From: Magnaporthiopsis rhizophila
Taxonomy: Eukaryota; Ascomycota; Sordariomycetes; Magnaporthales; Magnaporthaceae
Assembly (NCBI GenBank): GCA_003049465.1
Contig: PYSS01000086.1
Coordinates: forward strand, 110,590-174,589
Length of the DNA stretch: 64,000 nucleotides
Direction of reading: 5' to 3'
Part shown: positions 10,134 through 22,640 of the stretch, piece by piece
Layout: every line of letters begins with the position of its first letter
How positions within the stretch are numbered: the stretch's first letter is position 1
The notes under the pieces: model-generated
The model's input: only the letters and a program-made list of their open reading frames with translations
What the model was told of the DNA's origin: nothing
Database searches by the model: none
Made by a program: the position numbers and the translations under genes

Positions 10134-11191
10134 ATGGCCTTCAGCTCTCCCCGAGCTGGGCTTTCGATTTCGAGGCGGGTCTTGCAGCAGCAGTGCAAGG
10201 CCCCCTTGCCTTTCCAGCCCTTCGCCTTCCCCGCCGCCGCAAGATGCTTCTCCAGGTCGCCGGCTCGACAACAGGAAGCGTCGTCCATCGAGGACCGCAC
10301 CGCCGCCGACCCCGCCGGGGACGTCGTCGCCAAAGATGCGCCCAACGAGCAGGACATGCCCCGGTGGGCAAAAACACCCGACAGGATGAAAGCGCCCTTC
10401 TCTCTCGCCATACCAAAGGAGGGTGACGAGAAACCCGCTTGGAAGGTCAACGAGGACCCAGCCGTTCTCGACGAATTCTACGACCGGTTTCTCGGCCGCG
10501 GGGGACATAAGCTGCTTCCGGAGGAGCTCAAGTGGCTTGCGGTGACACATAAGAGCTACGACCAGGGGAGGAGAGGGTTCAACACGAGGCTCGCACATTT
10601 TGGTACGACCCCCTCCTTGACTGCCGTTTGATGTATAGTCGAGGACAAGCAAGGCCGGGAGCTAACAACTTTCGCGGGGATTTCTTCACACTCTACAGGG
10701 CGACAATTGTTGATATTGGAGGCGATCAGATTCATCATGGCCAACCCCGCCGCCACTCGAGCGGCGCCGGCAGACGAGCCGGCAGACGAGCCGGCAGACG
10801 AGCCAGTTGTCGAGCCAGTTGCTGAGCCGGAGGGTTTTCGCCAACCGTTCGAGCACCCTGCGCTGGCCAACATCGACAAGTTGTCGCTGGTGCAGCCCCA
10901 GACTCTTCTCTCTCAAAAAAGACTCACCAAACTTGCGCTGAGGAACGGACTGAATAACGTGGTCAGGTGGATACCAAGAAATGTGAGTTTGATTGTCCAT
11001 TGCACACTGCATCTGACATCTGATGGCCTTACTGATGTTTTTTTTAGACCAAAAACCTGGACAAATCCGGTCAAGTCATCGTTCTGCACTCGGCGCTATA
11101 CGCTATAGTAGGAGCCCTATCCCTTCAGAATGGCGCCGCGGTTGCGTCCAGGATATGTAGAGACAGAATTTTGTCTCGCATAGATATCTAG
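10134..11191 (+). CDS. mrpl15: Mitochondrial ribosomal protein mL57 (Mrpl15), RNase III-like fold
   Basis: Exons 10134-10602, 10699-10982 and 11048-11191; 298 aa. Introns have GTACGA...CTACAG and GTGAGT...TTTTAG borders and preserve frame (phases 1 and 0). The N-terminus is Arg/Ala/Ser-rich without acidic residues (RRVLQQQCKAPLP, RCFSRSPARQQ), a typical mitochondrial targeting sequence. The core (DEFYDRFLGRGGHKLLPEELKWLAVTHKSYDQGRRGFNTRLAHFGRQLL...) is the RNase III-like domain of fungal large-subunit protein L15/mL57, which has lost nuclease function in this family. Between exons there is a short repeat, ADEPADEPADEP (about 10775-10815). It acts in the mitochondrial large ribosomal subunit. 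Confidence 0.88.
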
Positions 11192-11606
11192 GAAAAAAAT
11201 GAGTGTCTGGCGGTGGGGCTGTGTATAACCTGTACAACACCTGGCTATGGCCTCTCGGCTCAGACCAAATACCCAAACGTGCATAAATTTGCGATCCGCG
11301 GTTGGAGTGAGCGAGGAGCCCGCTTGGAGTAATGCCATGAATCTCACAGAATCGGCTTTATAACAGTCCCGATGGGGACGTGGGCCATTGGAGAAGCAAA
11401 GCGTGGTTGAGAGACCCCTGATGAAGCTACAAATCTATTAATTCCTCGGTCAAGCGCTGTGTTATTAAAGCTGTTGCTAAAGTCTGTATATACGTTCCAA
11501 CCAGATACAGGTATTTTCCCAAAAATGAATCTTTCCAAACCTTTTGCGCCTTGCCTGCTGAAAAAAGACACGCCCAGATGGGTGAAATAAGAATCCTGAC
11601 CAAAGG

Positions 11607-11653
<47 letters not shown>

Positions 11654-11692
11654 AGAAGGAAAGTCGGAGTGACGATTGTGCCCCGGCGCCGT
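11192..11692. other. Intergenic with a 43-nt poly(A) run
   Basis: Convergent 3' flanks of mrpl15 and the 2EXR gene. A pure A run spans 11607-11649 on the plus strand. No target-site duplication or retroposon body is evident beside it. Confidence 0.6.
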
Positions 11693-13067
11693 TCATAAGT
11701 AGCCCCTGGGAAGGAAGAGCAGGTCCATTATCCGAATCTCCTTATTTGCTTTGCCCACCTTGAGCCACTGGCCGTCGGGTGTTTTGAAGTGCTTTCCGAC
11801 CGTCATCTCCCAGCGGCGGAAGAAGTCCTTGTCGGCGCAGTCCTCCAGCACGCAGAGGCCCTGGGACCAGCGCTCGGGCGGCATGCGCCAGACGTACATG
11901 AAGAGGACGAGCTCGTCGATGTCGCGGAAGACGGTCTTTGCGTACATGGACAGCAGGCCCTGGTGCTTGAAGCAGGCGGCGCTGACGCCCAGGCGGCGGA
12001 CGCCGCGGCCCGTGGGGTCGGCCTGGCGCACCACCTCGAACAGCGACCGCAGCAGGCTCAGGTCCAGCTCGCCGAGCAGGGCGACCGTATCCGAGGCCGG
12101 GTCCAGGTACAGCCGATGGTGGAGGTCCGCGACCGAGTCGCCGGCGACCTCGCGGCCGCGACCCTGCGGCGCCACGGCGAGCGGGACGGCGACCGAGTAG
12201 CGCGCGAGGGCCACCTCGCGCGCCTCGAGGCTCACGGACAGCGCGGCTGGGTTTGCGCACTGCGAGTGCCACTGCGGCGGGATGTTGGATCAGTTGTGGG
12301 GGTCGACAGAAGGTGAGAACTAGAGTGAAAAAAGGAGGAAAGTAGACGAAGCCGCCCGACTTAAAATAAACTGGGGCCAGAACACAAAAGGGACAAGAAA
12401 GGCCCTGACAAGTATAACTCTCAGAAAAATAAAAGAGGGAAAAGGCACTTACGTAAATATGCCCGCCATGGCGAAAGTCATCAGCATAATGCAGACGGCG
12501 CGTGTGCAGCTCAACCACACGAGGCTCAAACGACAACTCCCAGACGCGGATGCGCAGCTCGGCGGGCAGCAGCGGGAAGAAGCGGAACCCGTCAGCGCCA
12601 CCAGGATCAGGACGTGCTTGAGGGCCCACCGCGCCTCCATTCCCAAAGGCGGGGTCCCCCTCTTGCTCCTCCACCGGCACCACCCCTGACGCTGCTGCCG
12701 TTTCCGGGTCCGCCGCCGCAGCGGGCGGTGAAGAGGAACAAGAAGAGGAAGATGATGATGATGACGACGATGCTACCACGGCGATGATGGGATGCCACTT
12801 ATGCTCCTGCGGTGGTTCCGCGGCGGCCGGCGTCGAGACAGGCGATGGGAGGGGGCTCGTCGTCGTCGTCTTCGTGATTGGCTGCATGTGTTGCGGGTCG
12901 CCACCGCTGCTGCTGCTGACCGCCAGCTTCTCGAGCCGGTGGTCGAGATCGGCGTCCGGGGTGGCCGGCGGGGTCTGGAGGCCGCCGAACAAGGACGACC
13001 CGTCGGCGGGCCCCGGCGGCCGCGCCTGGACGAGGTTGGCGATGCGCAGCCTGTTGGTGGGCGGCAT
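11693..13067 (-). CDS. 2EXR-domain protein (fungal)
   Basis: Exons 13067-12453 and 12271-11693; 397 aa. The intron (12452-12272) has GTAAGT...CCGCAG borders, phase 0. I chose the start MPPTNRLRIA; an upstream Met at 13148 adds a poorly conserved extension. Residues 1-130 are low-complexity, with a poly-Ser run. From about 160 the 2EXR signature is clear: FRFFPLLPAELRIRVWELSFEPRVVEL, then after the splice WHSQCANPAALSVSLEAREVAL. 2EXR proteins are abundant in ascomycetes; their biochemical role is not established. The C-terminal half (VFRDIDELVLFMYVWRMPPERWSQGL) follows the usual layout of the family. Confidence 0.85.
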
Positions 13068-14846
13068 GGCCAGGGTGGGCGGGTGGGCGGGCGTGTGTGC
13101 TGGTTGAAGACAGGTAAAGGTATACAGCTTTCGAGATATGGGTAACAATATCCCCTGGCTTCACCGACCAAGGTGACCACTGACTTGCTTGACTCCGCAA
13201 AACCCCCCTTCAGCTGCGGCGAAACCGAAAAAAGGGCTCACCGTCGCACCTCTCTCTAGCGTCGATTCGGGGTTCCTGGAATTATGGGTCTCCCAAACAA
13301 ACGGGTTTCCCAGGCGAGCGAGCTGAACGGCCGTTTTGGCCAAGACGGGTCAAACGGGGTCGGTCTTGGTTTTTTCTTTTCCTTTTTTGTTTGTTTCCCC
13401 GGAAGTGATCGATCGATCGGTGGGCGGCCTGACGATCATGGAAAGTGTGGGTGGTAGGGAGAGAGGGAAAAAACCTGCTGGAGCGTTGCTTTCCCGATCG
13501 TTTGCTTGGCCACTTTTTGCTGTTCCTTTTCTGCTCCCGCCAAGAAAAACGGGAGCCCAACAGGAAAAAAAAAAAGATTTTGGTTAAGGATGAAAAGGGA
13601 GAGTTGGAGAGGGTCGAGTCCACAAAAGTCGGGCGCTGCCAGCTCAGCTCTCCTGGTCAGATGCCCGCTGAACATGCGGGCAGACGGGCAGCGGGCTGAA
13701 AGCTTACGGCGCTACGCCCATGCCCGCATGCATGTTGACGTCACGAGAATAGGGTAAAAGAGCGCGAACAACGGCGGGCCCCTGCATCGAATGTCTGTGT
13801 GCCAAGATGAGGCTCATGGATGGGGACAATAAAGGTGAGACAAAGATGGAATGTACGACCGGTCGGAACAAACACCGTTCATTTTTGGCTTTTTTATTGT
13901 GTTGGGATGATGGCTGCCGTGAGCCGACCCCTCCCTTGGGGTTGTTGGTGCGAGGTTGGATCGTCTTCTCTTGGCGTCCGACCCTCGACTCAGGTTCCCC
14001 GCGCGACGATACCACCCCGATCGCATCAGGGTTGAGACGCTTCATTGTTCGCTACCGATGCAGTTGCAGCCAACACGAAAAACGATATCCAAATAAAACC
14101 AAAAAAAAAGAGAACTAGTTAGAATAGCCTAAATTAGGATTTAAATGAGTATTTTCTTTTTCGTAATATATATTGTTTTGTTGGAGATTAAAATCATTGA
14201 GTTATGCACTTTTAGGAGACTGGTGTAGGACTCCTGGCAAGCGTCTCGTTTTTTACGCGGGCGGGGCGGGTATGATTGAGGTTTTGAGGGATCGGCGACG
14301 ATGTGCGTTCCGATCTCCGATCTGTCGGGTAGTTATTCAGTATGACATCTCTTTCTCCTCGGCATCGCTTCTTGGTTTTTTTTTTAATGTCCCCCACAAG
14401 TCATGGCCCTTGCTTGCACGGGCCGGGAGCTCTATCGAACGCCCGCACTGGGCTCTTAGTGCAGCGCTACAGGGAGAAGCCATGTCGTTTACTGGACCTT
14501 GGACAGCTTTAGGTTTCGTTGTTTTCATCCGCGGGGGTCCGCTCTCGGGGATCAGGTAGATGCCCTACCCCTGCCCAAAGCTTGTTATTCTGTGAAACAG
14601 CCTCTAGATTGAGGATCAGGAAAAGATTCTTTTGTTTTGCATGCCCTCATTCCATCACTGGTTAAACCAGGCAGGTTGTCTAGGGGCCAACATCCTCCAT
14701 GTAGCCACAAAGGAATAACTTGATGATAAGAAAGCCCATTTTCATACTCCAGATACAGATTTAACAGACACGGGCTACGTAGGAAGAAAAAAAAAACAAG
14801 CAAGAAAACAGAAGCTACCTCCAAACAGGTCAAACGTGCGCCCAAC
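13068..14846. other. Intergenic, no gene recognised
   Basis: 1.8 kb between the 2EXR gene start and the Ppo gene end. Short ORFs are not supported. A poly-pyrimidine-rich stretch lies at about 13360-13400, and an AT-rich patch at 14090-14180 interrupts otherwise GC-rich DNA. Confidence 0.45.
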
Positions 14847-17800
14847 TCACTCCTCCCAATTAATCTTCATGGTGCTAGCCAGCGGCGAAAACGCGCTCTG
14901 GTCCGCCGACGTAAAAGTGCGGAGGCCCGACCAGGCCGGGTCGCGGGGCGGCCTGCCCGCCTGTCCGGGCCACTGCGAGGCCGGGTAGCTCCTGATCTCG
15001 CCGCGCGGCCCCTGGGCGCGCCTGAGCCCGTCGAGCTGCAGCAGCACCTTCATGACCGACGAGAGGGCGACCTGCGAGAAGGGCTCGCCCGCGCACCTAT
15101 GCGGACCGAGCCCAAAGTGCACGTACGACTCGAGCGGCCGGTCGAGACGCACCTTCTCGGGGTCCGGGAACGCCGCCGGGTCGTGCGACGCCGTCGTCAG
15201 GTCCACGAGAACGCGGCTGCCGCGGGCCAGGTTGATCGTGCGGGTCGACGACTCGGACTGAGGGTTGGGGACCGGTCGCGAAAAGGTCGGGTCTTGAGGG
15301 TCCGGGACGCACGGGATCGTGTCGACCACCGTCTGGTCCGTGACCACGGCGCGGTACAGGGCCACGCAGCCGCGGATCCGGCAGCCCTCCATGGTGCTGT
15401 GATTTTGACAGTAGGAGTTAGCCATCGGAGCGCAAGTGTCAGTGCATCTAATGCAAGGTCATATAACTTACTACTTGAGCAACGTCTCATCGGCCTCGCT
15501 CGTGTTCAGCATAGCCAACCGCTTCATCTCCGGAAGGTGCTCTTGGCCGGCACCGAGGTAGTAGTCGAGGCACTGCGCCAGCAGCTGCGTCTGGTTGGCG
15601 GTACCGGCCATGACGACCGGCAGGATGGTGCCGTGGACGGCCTCCTCGATCGACCTTCCGTCCTGGCTCAGCATGCGCTGGAGCAGCTGGTCGCCAAAGC
15701 TCCTCAGGCTGGGAGGTGCGTGCGACACGCCGTTACCGTTCGCGTGGACGCCGTTACCGTTCGCGTGGACGCCGTTCCCGTTCGCGTGGACGCTGTTGCC
15801 GGCGACCAGACCCTTAAGCTTCCCGAGCGCGCCAAGGACGCCGGCACCAGCCTGCATCTGCCGTATGTGATCCACGATCAACGCGCCCATCTTGTCCGCG
15901 GCCGCCTTGGAGGCCTCGTGCAGCTTCAGCGAGTTGCAGACGTCCGAGTCCCAAAAGATGGCCGAGAAGATGGTGACCAGCGAGCGGTAGAGCTCGTGCT
16001 CGCCGTAGACGCCCCCTTCCTTGCCTTCCTCCTTTATCGGGAGAGAGAAGAGAGCGCCCATGAAGCGCGCGTGAGCAAGCCCGATGACGTCCCGGATCAC
16101 GTCCACCTCGTGGGTGCGTGATCCAGCACCAACGGCGCGAATAGGCGCGCCGTGCCGCCGGAGCAGGTTTCGCGTCGTCGTCTCGTAGAACCTTCGGACC
16201 TCCTCGCGCCACTGTCCGGGCGCAGTCAGGGCGGCAATGACGTGACGCCTACTCGCGGTATTGGCCGCCCCGTCGCCGGCCAGCGCAAACGAAGTGGCCG
16301 GGATACCGCCCAGCATCTTGATCGCTGGGCCCCAGGTCACCTTGTAGTCCTTCTGGTTCGAGAGCACCTCGCGCACGGCCTTGTGCGACCGGATGAACTG
16401 GAGGGGAGCCCGGGCCTTGGGCGGCTCCCACGAGTACTTATCCGCGGCGCCGAGAGACTCGAGTATGAGCTTGTTCTCCGGGGGCACCACGAAGGGGAAG
16501 TGTGCGTACACGCTGTTGGGCAAGAAGTGGTTGGGGAAGGCGCGGAAGAACAGCTTGTAGGCGACATGGCCCCAGTTAATGTTCATGTCGGTACTGGCCT
16601 CGTTAAAGCCCCAGTTGGTGATGTTCCGGGGGGTCCAATCCACCGTGTAGAACCGGTCCCCACGTACCAGAGCCACAGCGTCCGACAGGATGGCGCGGCT
16701 GGTCGTATAGGGCGGGCAGAGGCCGCTGCCCGGGCTCATGGGGGGCTTGGGAGCCTCTGACACGACCCCGGGGTACAGCTCGACGGCATCTGGCGAGTCG
16801 TACAGCTGTGCCAGGATCTTGCAGATCCTGGGATCAGGGTTGATCTGCTCAAAGGTTTCATGGGGAGTGAGCCCGATGAACTGGCGGAACTCGTTCAGCG
16901 TCGCCACGTTCCACGTCCGGGATTGCTTCACGCCGAGGATCTCGATGGCTCTCATGCATGCGGGGATGTGGTTGGGGCCAAACGCGCCGGCAACATCCTC
17001 GATCGACTCCTGAAGAATCTTAACAAGATCGTTGTCGTCAAAGGCTCCATCGGCCTGGCGCGTGAGGCCGGCCAGGGTGCGCTTCTCGGGCTCGTCGGGG
17101 ATGTTCTTCTCGAACATGCCCAGCGCGCGCATCACGTCCTCCATCTTGGCGGTCGCCGGGTCCTTACCATCCAGGGCCTTCCGCATCGCATCCGTCGTCC
17201 ACTTGTCGTCGCGCTCTGAGATGGTGCAGTGCCAGCGGTAAATGAGGTTGAACTCGGCCGAGACTTGGTTTCCGACCGCCTCGGGGGTGGGCTTGCTCAG
17301 GAGGCTTTTGCCTTCCTTGGTGCGAGGGTCAAGGTTCCAGGTTGTGTCGGCCCTGTTGAGATTGAGGATGGTCCGGACATAGTCGCCCAGAACGATGTTG
17401 ATGTAGAGTCCGCATGTGATGAGCCGGCCCGTCTGGAAGAGGTTGTTGTCATACTCCTCCCAGCCGGCCTTGTCATCCTTGGTGGTTGGTTGCTTGAAGC
17501 GACCGCCCTCGTTGATCCTAAAAGCAGCCCATGGTTAGACGAGGCGGCGGTGGAAAACGAAGCTCGGCGGGGACGAGAGAGACAGAGTACTTACTTTGCA
17601 AGCTGCGTCACCACATAGTTGTGGAAGCGGTTGAACATGATGAGGAACGCGCCTACACCTGGCGGGAAGCCCAGTACTCGCTTCGAGCTGAAGGAGTCCG
17701 GCTTGAGCAGGCCGTCCTTGCCGGTCCTGACCGCCATCTGCTCATCGCGGTTCCGGCCATAGAGCGGCGAGAGGTCCAGGTAAGACGAGGTGAGGTTGAT

Positions 17801-18614
17801 GTTGTAATCTCTAGGTGACTATTTTCGGGCAAGTAAGTCAGCAGAGGTTCCGGCATCGATTCAGCGCGGGTAAAACAGCCAGAGTTTCCACGTACCGTCT
17901 GAAAGATGTCGTGAGTGATGATACTGGCCAGGTAGAACATCATGCTGGAAATCTTGTTCGGATGAGGCCTGAACTTGGCCGGATCCCGCGCCATCAGAGT
18001 GTCAAAGATGGTGATCGGGTCGGGAGGGTTGGGGTTCTGGTAGACGAGCGGCTTTGTTGACCGCGCGTACGGCGTGTTGGCGGCCCCGAGCGTCGGGTTG
18101 TGGATGTTGTTGTTCGATCCATCGGGCTCTCGGAAGCTGGAGGAGTGAATAGCAATGCTGTCAGCAGGGGCCCAGCTAGGCGCGTGGGATAAAGCCAAGG
18201 CCAAGTTGAGGGGTCGGCGGCGGGAGTTACAAACCTGAACTTCTTCCCCAGCAAGGACACAGGGGGATGATCAAGACTATCCCAGAGATCGTTGACCAGG
18301 CCATCGGTGAGCTTCTTGCCTTCTCTGGAGGCGGGCGGCAGCTTTGCGAGGAGCTGGATAAGCCTCTCGAGGAGGAACTTCTTGTCATCGGTGACGCCTT
18401 TGACGGCCGAGTTCAGGAAGATGAGCAGTGTGTCGATGTCCTTGAAGCCCAGCTTCTCGAGGTCGTCGGCAAGGCCTGTGGGCACCGTCTTGGCACTGTT
18501 GCCGGGCGCGTTGGCGTACACGGTCGGAGCCTTCTGGTTTCCGAAAACGTGTTGCAGCAGATCGCCTAGCCTGGAAAGCAGGCCAGGGTTGCTGGAGTGG
18601 GTGTTGTCAGCCAT
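14847..18614 (-). CDS. ppoA: Linoleate diol synthase / psi-producing oxygenase (dioxygenase-P450 fusion)
   Basis: Five exons: 18614-18235, 18136-17896, 17818-17595, 17517-15472 and 15396-14847; 1146 aa. All four introns have GT-AG borders. The N-terminal heme peroxidase-like dioxygenase half carries His202 (ITHDIF, distal), Tyr375 (catalytic radical) and His378 (YRWH, proximal), almost the numbering of Aspergillus PpoA. The C-terminal P450 half has the I-helix ANQTQ motif (Asn923, Gln926) needed for hydroperoxide isomerisation and the heme thiolate Cys1065 in FGLGPHRC. With the Cys present, the P450 half should be active, making an 8-hydroperoxide and then a diol oxylipin from linoleate; PpoC-type enzymes lack it. 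Which diol (5,8 or 7,8) cannot be told. Oxylipins of this family control sporulation and sexual development. A threefold HANGNGV repeat sits in the P450 half (see repeat). The symbol is by family similarity. Confidence 0.93.
15730..15792 (-). repeat. Three tandem 21-bp coding repeats in the Ppo gene
   Basis: Three 21-bp units (one with a single A/C change) encode HANGNGV-like heptapeptides between the P450 J/K-region helices. The frame is preserved. The segment is likely a length-variable surface loop. Confidence 0.95.
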
Positions 18615-21042
18615 GCTGGCGGTGGCAGAATGATATTATGTATTATTACTCCTTGACGAGGGGTCTAGTCACCCAGTGGCTAAGTGTGCTGGTGATGGTA
18701 GCGTAAAAAGAGGGGACTGGTATAGATATTGGATATAGGCGGTATCCAGAGGAGGATGGGGTATCTGGGAGGTTAGGGAAAGCAAGTGGGCACGTAGATG
18801 GAAAAAGACAAACCAGCGTCGAGGGGCAGAGATCAGAGCGGCGAGAGGTGGCGGTATATGTATGCCGACGCTGTCCCTCCTTCCGCGCAGACTCAGAAGG
18901 GCGCCCCGTATTCAGTCGCGGGCACGGCGGTAAGCGCCGAGATGCAGGCAGGGGATGTTGGTTCCAGAGCTCCATACAGCCGTCATAGGTCGCGCACCAC
19001 CCAAGTAGTGACAGCCTGCCCGGCTGCGCCGCACTCGCTGCAAGAAGGCACATGCGGGCGTTGAGGCAGCCAGGCTTGGAGATGTGACATGTGGTCTAAC
19101 GAGAAGGGTCACCGGGCGGAGTCCCCAATAGGGCGACTAACCGCCGGTTGGCAGGCACAAAGAGACCGCAACAGGCAAGCACAGCAGCAGTGGACATGAC
19201 GGAATATTGCGGTCCCCTGTCACACCCCTCCCGACTGACGGGTCCCGATACGACGCTGGTTCTGGATCCCTGGGTCTGCGAGGGCACGCCCAGCCGTTCC
19301 AGCCGTTGCGGATCGCGCAACCAGCACGGATCGGGGCTGTGGTGTTGCCCAAGACGGACAAGCGCGCCCGACATATCGGGCTCTCGGCGAGCCCGTACGC
19401 CAGGCAGGAGCGAACGCAGTCAGAGAGGGACGATCTGGATGGGTCCGTCAACTCGACGGCACGCTGGCCAAGGCAGGCACGGACTGGACCTCTGCGGAGG
19501 AGGTGAGGGGCGCCGGGGACGGAAATATGGGGTCAGGGCCCTGGATCCAGCCAATGTTTTAGTATATCACCGTCCGGGTCGAGACTGCCGGCTACCTACC
19601 CACCTAGCCTTGATGGCTGAAGGGCAGGCGCTGGGGGCAGCAGCACGCAAGTGGCGCTATACGTACCTTTCGGGATGGCGTACATACACTATTGGCCCCA
19701 GACCCATCTACACGAGAGGGAAGGATGGCGGAGCCTGTGGTCATTGGTCTCCAGGGGGCGGAGCATTGTGACCGTTTGTCTGGAGTTCGCAGGTCTCAGC
19801 CTTCCTTGCCGGCCCGATACAATGGTGATTACATACGGTTTGACGACGTTCCAGGAAGGCGCCAAGTCTCGAATCTTCCGTAAGGCAAAAGGCGCGGCAG
19901 ATCACCGTTGACCCACCCTGGGCATGGCGACGCCCGCCTTTTCACGGGCGGTGGAGCAGGGCAATGATTATACGGGATGACAGTGACGGGTCCCTCTGGG
20001 CGGTCGGTCAGGTTGGTTTATTGGTCAGCATCTCCTCCGTCTGACGCAGGTGCTCTGCTCTACCGAGGCACGTAGCAAAGGCATTTTTTCCAGGCAGCAG
20101 GGCGAGGTGCAAACCAGGCAAAGGGTGGGTGGGTGGAGGGCATGCAGAATATGGTATGCAATCTGCATTGTACGAATGACAGTGAAGCAGGTGAGTGGAT
20201 TGGGAGGCCCTCCAGCTCGGTCGGGGTCGACGTCGTTGATGGAGTTGGCTGAAAATGGGTGCGGGCAGGCCGCAAGGGTCCTCTCTAGCCTGGAGCTTAT
20301 GTGATAAATGGCCATGGTTTTTCGGGTCTGCTTCCCTGGTTCTGCCCCACAGCAGCCCCAGCCGAACCGTCCAGCTGGTGAATCACTTGCTCAGGTCTCA
20401 GCTGCTTGCGACAGGGGACGCTGTCAGTGCTTGTGGAGCGCCTCATCTCTGCCGTGGTATCGCTGAGGAGTCAAGACCAGCGCGCTGCCTTGGACTGCGC
20501 GCAAAGTTTTCAATGCATCTGCAAATCAGCCGGGCCGGCTGCTGCGGCTCAATCCTCCCGAGTCCACCAGAAACGGCACACGTGTGCGACGTCCTGCAAG
20601 TCCTCGGTCGGGTCGACTCGCACCAGGTCTGGACTCGAGATCGGGACTCGACGAGGAGAGACGAACGGAAACCAATCGGTGCTACCTTGATGAGCCCCCA
20701 TGACCGTGTAACCACACACGGGTGTAAAATCCACGCAAACGGGCCTCTTCTTGTTCCCTTTTCTAGTTCTATTAGGCTCCCTCCCCTCGTGATGAACCAA
20801 TCAGGCGACAACGGGCCAAAATAAAACCTGCCATGACGACAACCAAAAACAGCTGGAACACTATCCTATTGGCCAATTACCGCCTGTCGTGTCCCCCGAA
20901 GGGTCTGATGTGGGCTGAGCTCAGCTCGAGGACGGCCATTGGCAGGCAAGCGATTACCAAATGCGGTGAATGCAACGTATGTGCCGTATATGTATATGCC
21001 GACTGCAGCCGAGCAAGCGGGTAAAGAACCCTGACAAACGGC
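18615..21042. other. Intergenic, no gene recognised
   Basis: 2.4 kb upstream of the Ppo gene. The longest ORFs (about 207 and 189 codons) have Arg/Gly-rich composition, no family signature, and overlap other frames, so I do not call them. It may hold an extended regulatory region for the Ppo gene. Confidence 0.45.
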
Positions 21043-22013
21043 TTACGGCAGCGTGGCCAACATCTTGTCCGCCTCCATGCCCTTCCCTTGCACCAGCACC
21101 CCGGCCTTGCGCAGGATGTTCACGCAGCTCTGGACCGTGGCCAGGCTGACGTTTGCCGTCTTTGTCGGGAACCGGACCGTCTCCAGCCACGCCCGCGCGT
21201 CCGCCTCGGAGTAGTCCAGCTCCGTGCTGATGTACTTGACCGCCTCCTCCTTGTTCTCGTTGAAGTGCTTGATGCCCTGGTCCAGCTTGACCAGCAGGTC
21301 CGCGACCCTGCCGTCCCCCTGCTTGGGCAGCGCCGTCGACGCCACGATCTTCCAGCTGCTCCAGGGCGTGTAGATCTCGCCAACGCGCCGGATCTCGCCC
21401 GAGTCGTAGTAGCGCTTGGACGTGAAGTGCTCCCACATGAAGAAGTCGGCCTCGCCCGAGTTGACGGCGCCCCGCAGCTTGTCGAACGTGTTGAGCACCA
21501 CCGTGTCCGAGTACGGCTTGGCGCCGCCCTCGAGCCAGCCCTGCTGGTCGGCGAGCACGAAGCCCATCACGTAGCTGCCCGATCCGATACGCGACACGCC
21601 GATCTTGCCGCCCTTCAGCGACGCTACCGAGTCGATCTCGGGTCTTTTAGCGCCCGTCGAGATTGCCCATACTACAGATAGAAAATGTCGGGGCTTGGTG
21701 TTAGCAATGCTGAGTGTGTACCCAGACAATTAACCTCGAGCTAAAGAAGAAACGTACACAGCGGCGTCTCAACATACGTCCCCACGATGCGGTAGCCGCC
21801 GTCCCCGGGGACATCCTCCTTGCCGAGACCAGCAATGAATCCCTCGGTGAGGCCGATGCTGACGTCGATCTCGCCCGCCCTGATGGCCGTGATCATATGA
21901 CCGGTTCCAGACGGGAACGGGATCAGCTCGGCCTCGAGGCCAAAATGTTTCTTGGCGAAGTATAGCGGGGTGGAGAAATGCTCCGGGACATAGCCGATTC
22001 GAAGGAGCGCCAT
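21043..22013 (-). CDS. NMT1/THI5-like periplasmic-binding-fold protein (Ca3427-type)
   Basis: Exons 22013-21758 and 21671-21043; 294 aa. The intron is GTACGT...CTGTAG, phase 1. The start MALLRIGYVPEHF begins directly with the first beta strand of a type II solute-binding fold; no signal peptide, so probably cytosolic. Ordered segments (FAKKHFGLEAELIPFPSGTGHMITAIRAGEIDVSIGLTEGF; KIGVSRIGSGSYVMGFVLADQQGW; LRGAVNSGEADFFMWEH) follow bacterial ABC aliphatic sulfonate/taurine-type binding proteins and the fungal Ca3427 group. Thi5-type active-site residues (the His/Cys cluster CCCFC) are absent, so pyrimidine synthesis is unlikely. Ligand unknown. The family's spread suggests an old bacterial origin. 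It lies upstream of, and on the same strand as, the GT1 gene. Confidence 0.83.
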
Positions 22014-22640
22014 GGCTGCTGTTTTGATTTTAGGACCGGGCCTCATGTGTGATCTTTCTTGAATGCTTTCTCGCTCACCAGAAACAAGCTGCAGGCTTGC
22101 ATAAACTACACGCGAACTCAACTGAACGGCCCGGTTCCCGCAGCTTATATAGACCTTAGAATACGGGCACTTTCGACCTGCGTTGTCGTCCCGCCGTCGA
22201 CGAACTATACCGGAGTGTGACCAACAACTGGGGGGCATTGGGGAGGCGGTGTGCTGGGCCAACCATCAATTTATCGACCACCCCCACTTCAGGGGACCTG
22301 GCAAGGCGGCGCCCGCGGAAATGACGCCATGCAGCGCTGGCCTACCGACGTCCTAGGTACCCCTCAATCCAATTCCCGCCCCGACGTGCATATACTTTTG
22401 CCACTGCGTCAACAGCGTTTGCTTGGCGGCAGGCGGAGTGTCCAAACTTGAATCGTTGGGTTACTGCCGTGCGGGACTGGGATGGCCTGTTTTCACGGCT
22501 TCGTCTGGGGGAACTCGGTCACTCTGTATCATCTGAAGGGAACTCCCTAGATTATATCATCCTTGTCGAATGGAGGGGTCTAGTCAGCACCACTACCTAG
22601 CCCCTCCCAAATACAGTACATGGTCCTGGCCGTCTCCCGC
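22014..22640. other. Intergenic between the GT1 gene 3' end and the NMT1-like start
   Basis: Promoter of the minus-strand NMT1-like gene plus about 490 bp with no recognised gene. Confidence 0.4.
22145..22151 (-). promoter_or_regulatory. TATA box of the NMT1-like gene
   Basis: On the minus strand TATATAAG stands about 132 nt upstream of the ATG, a good core-promoter match and position. Confidence 0.5.

Noticed and set aside
15099..16121. 340-codon plus-strand ORF
   Set aside because: Antisense shadow of the Ppo gene created by GC-rich codon bias.
19148..19771. 207-codon plus-strand ORF
   Set aside because: Arg/Gly-rich composition, other frames equally open, no recognisable domain or conserved start context.
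20255..20824. 189-codon plus-strand ORF
   Set aside because: No family signature and overlapped by comparable minus-strand ORFs.
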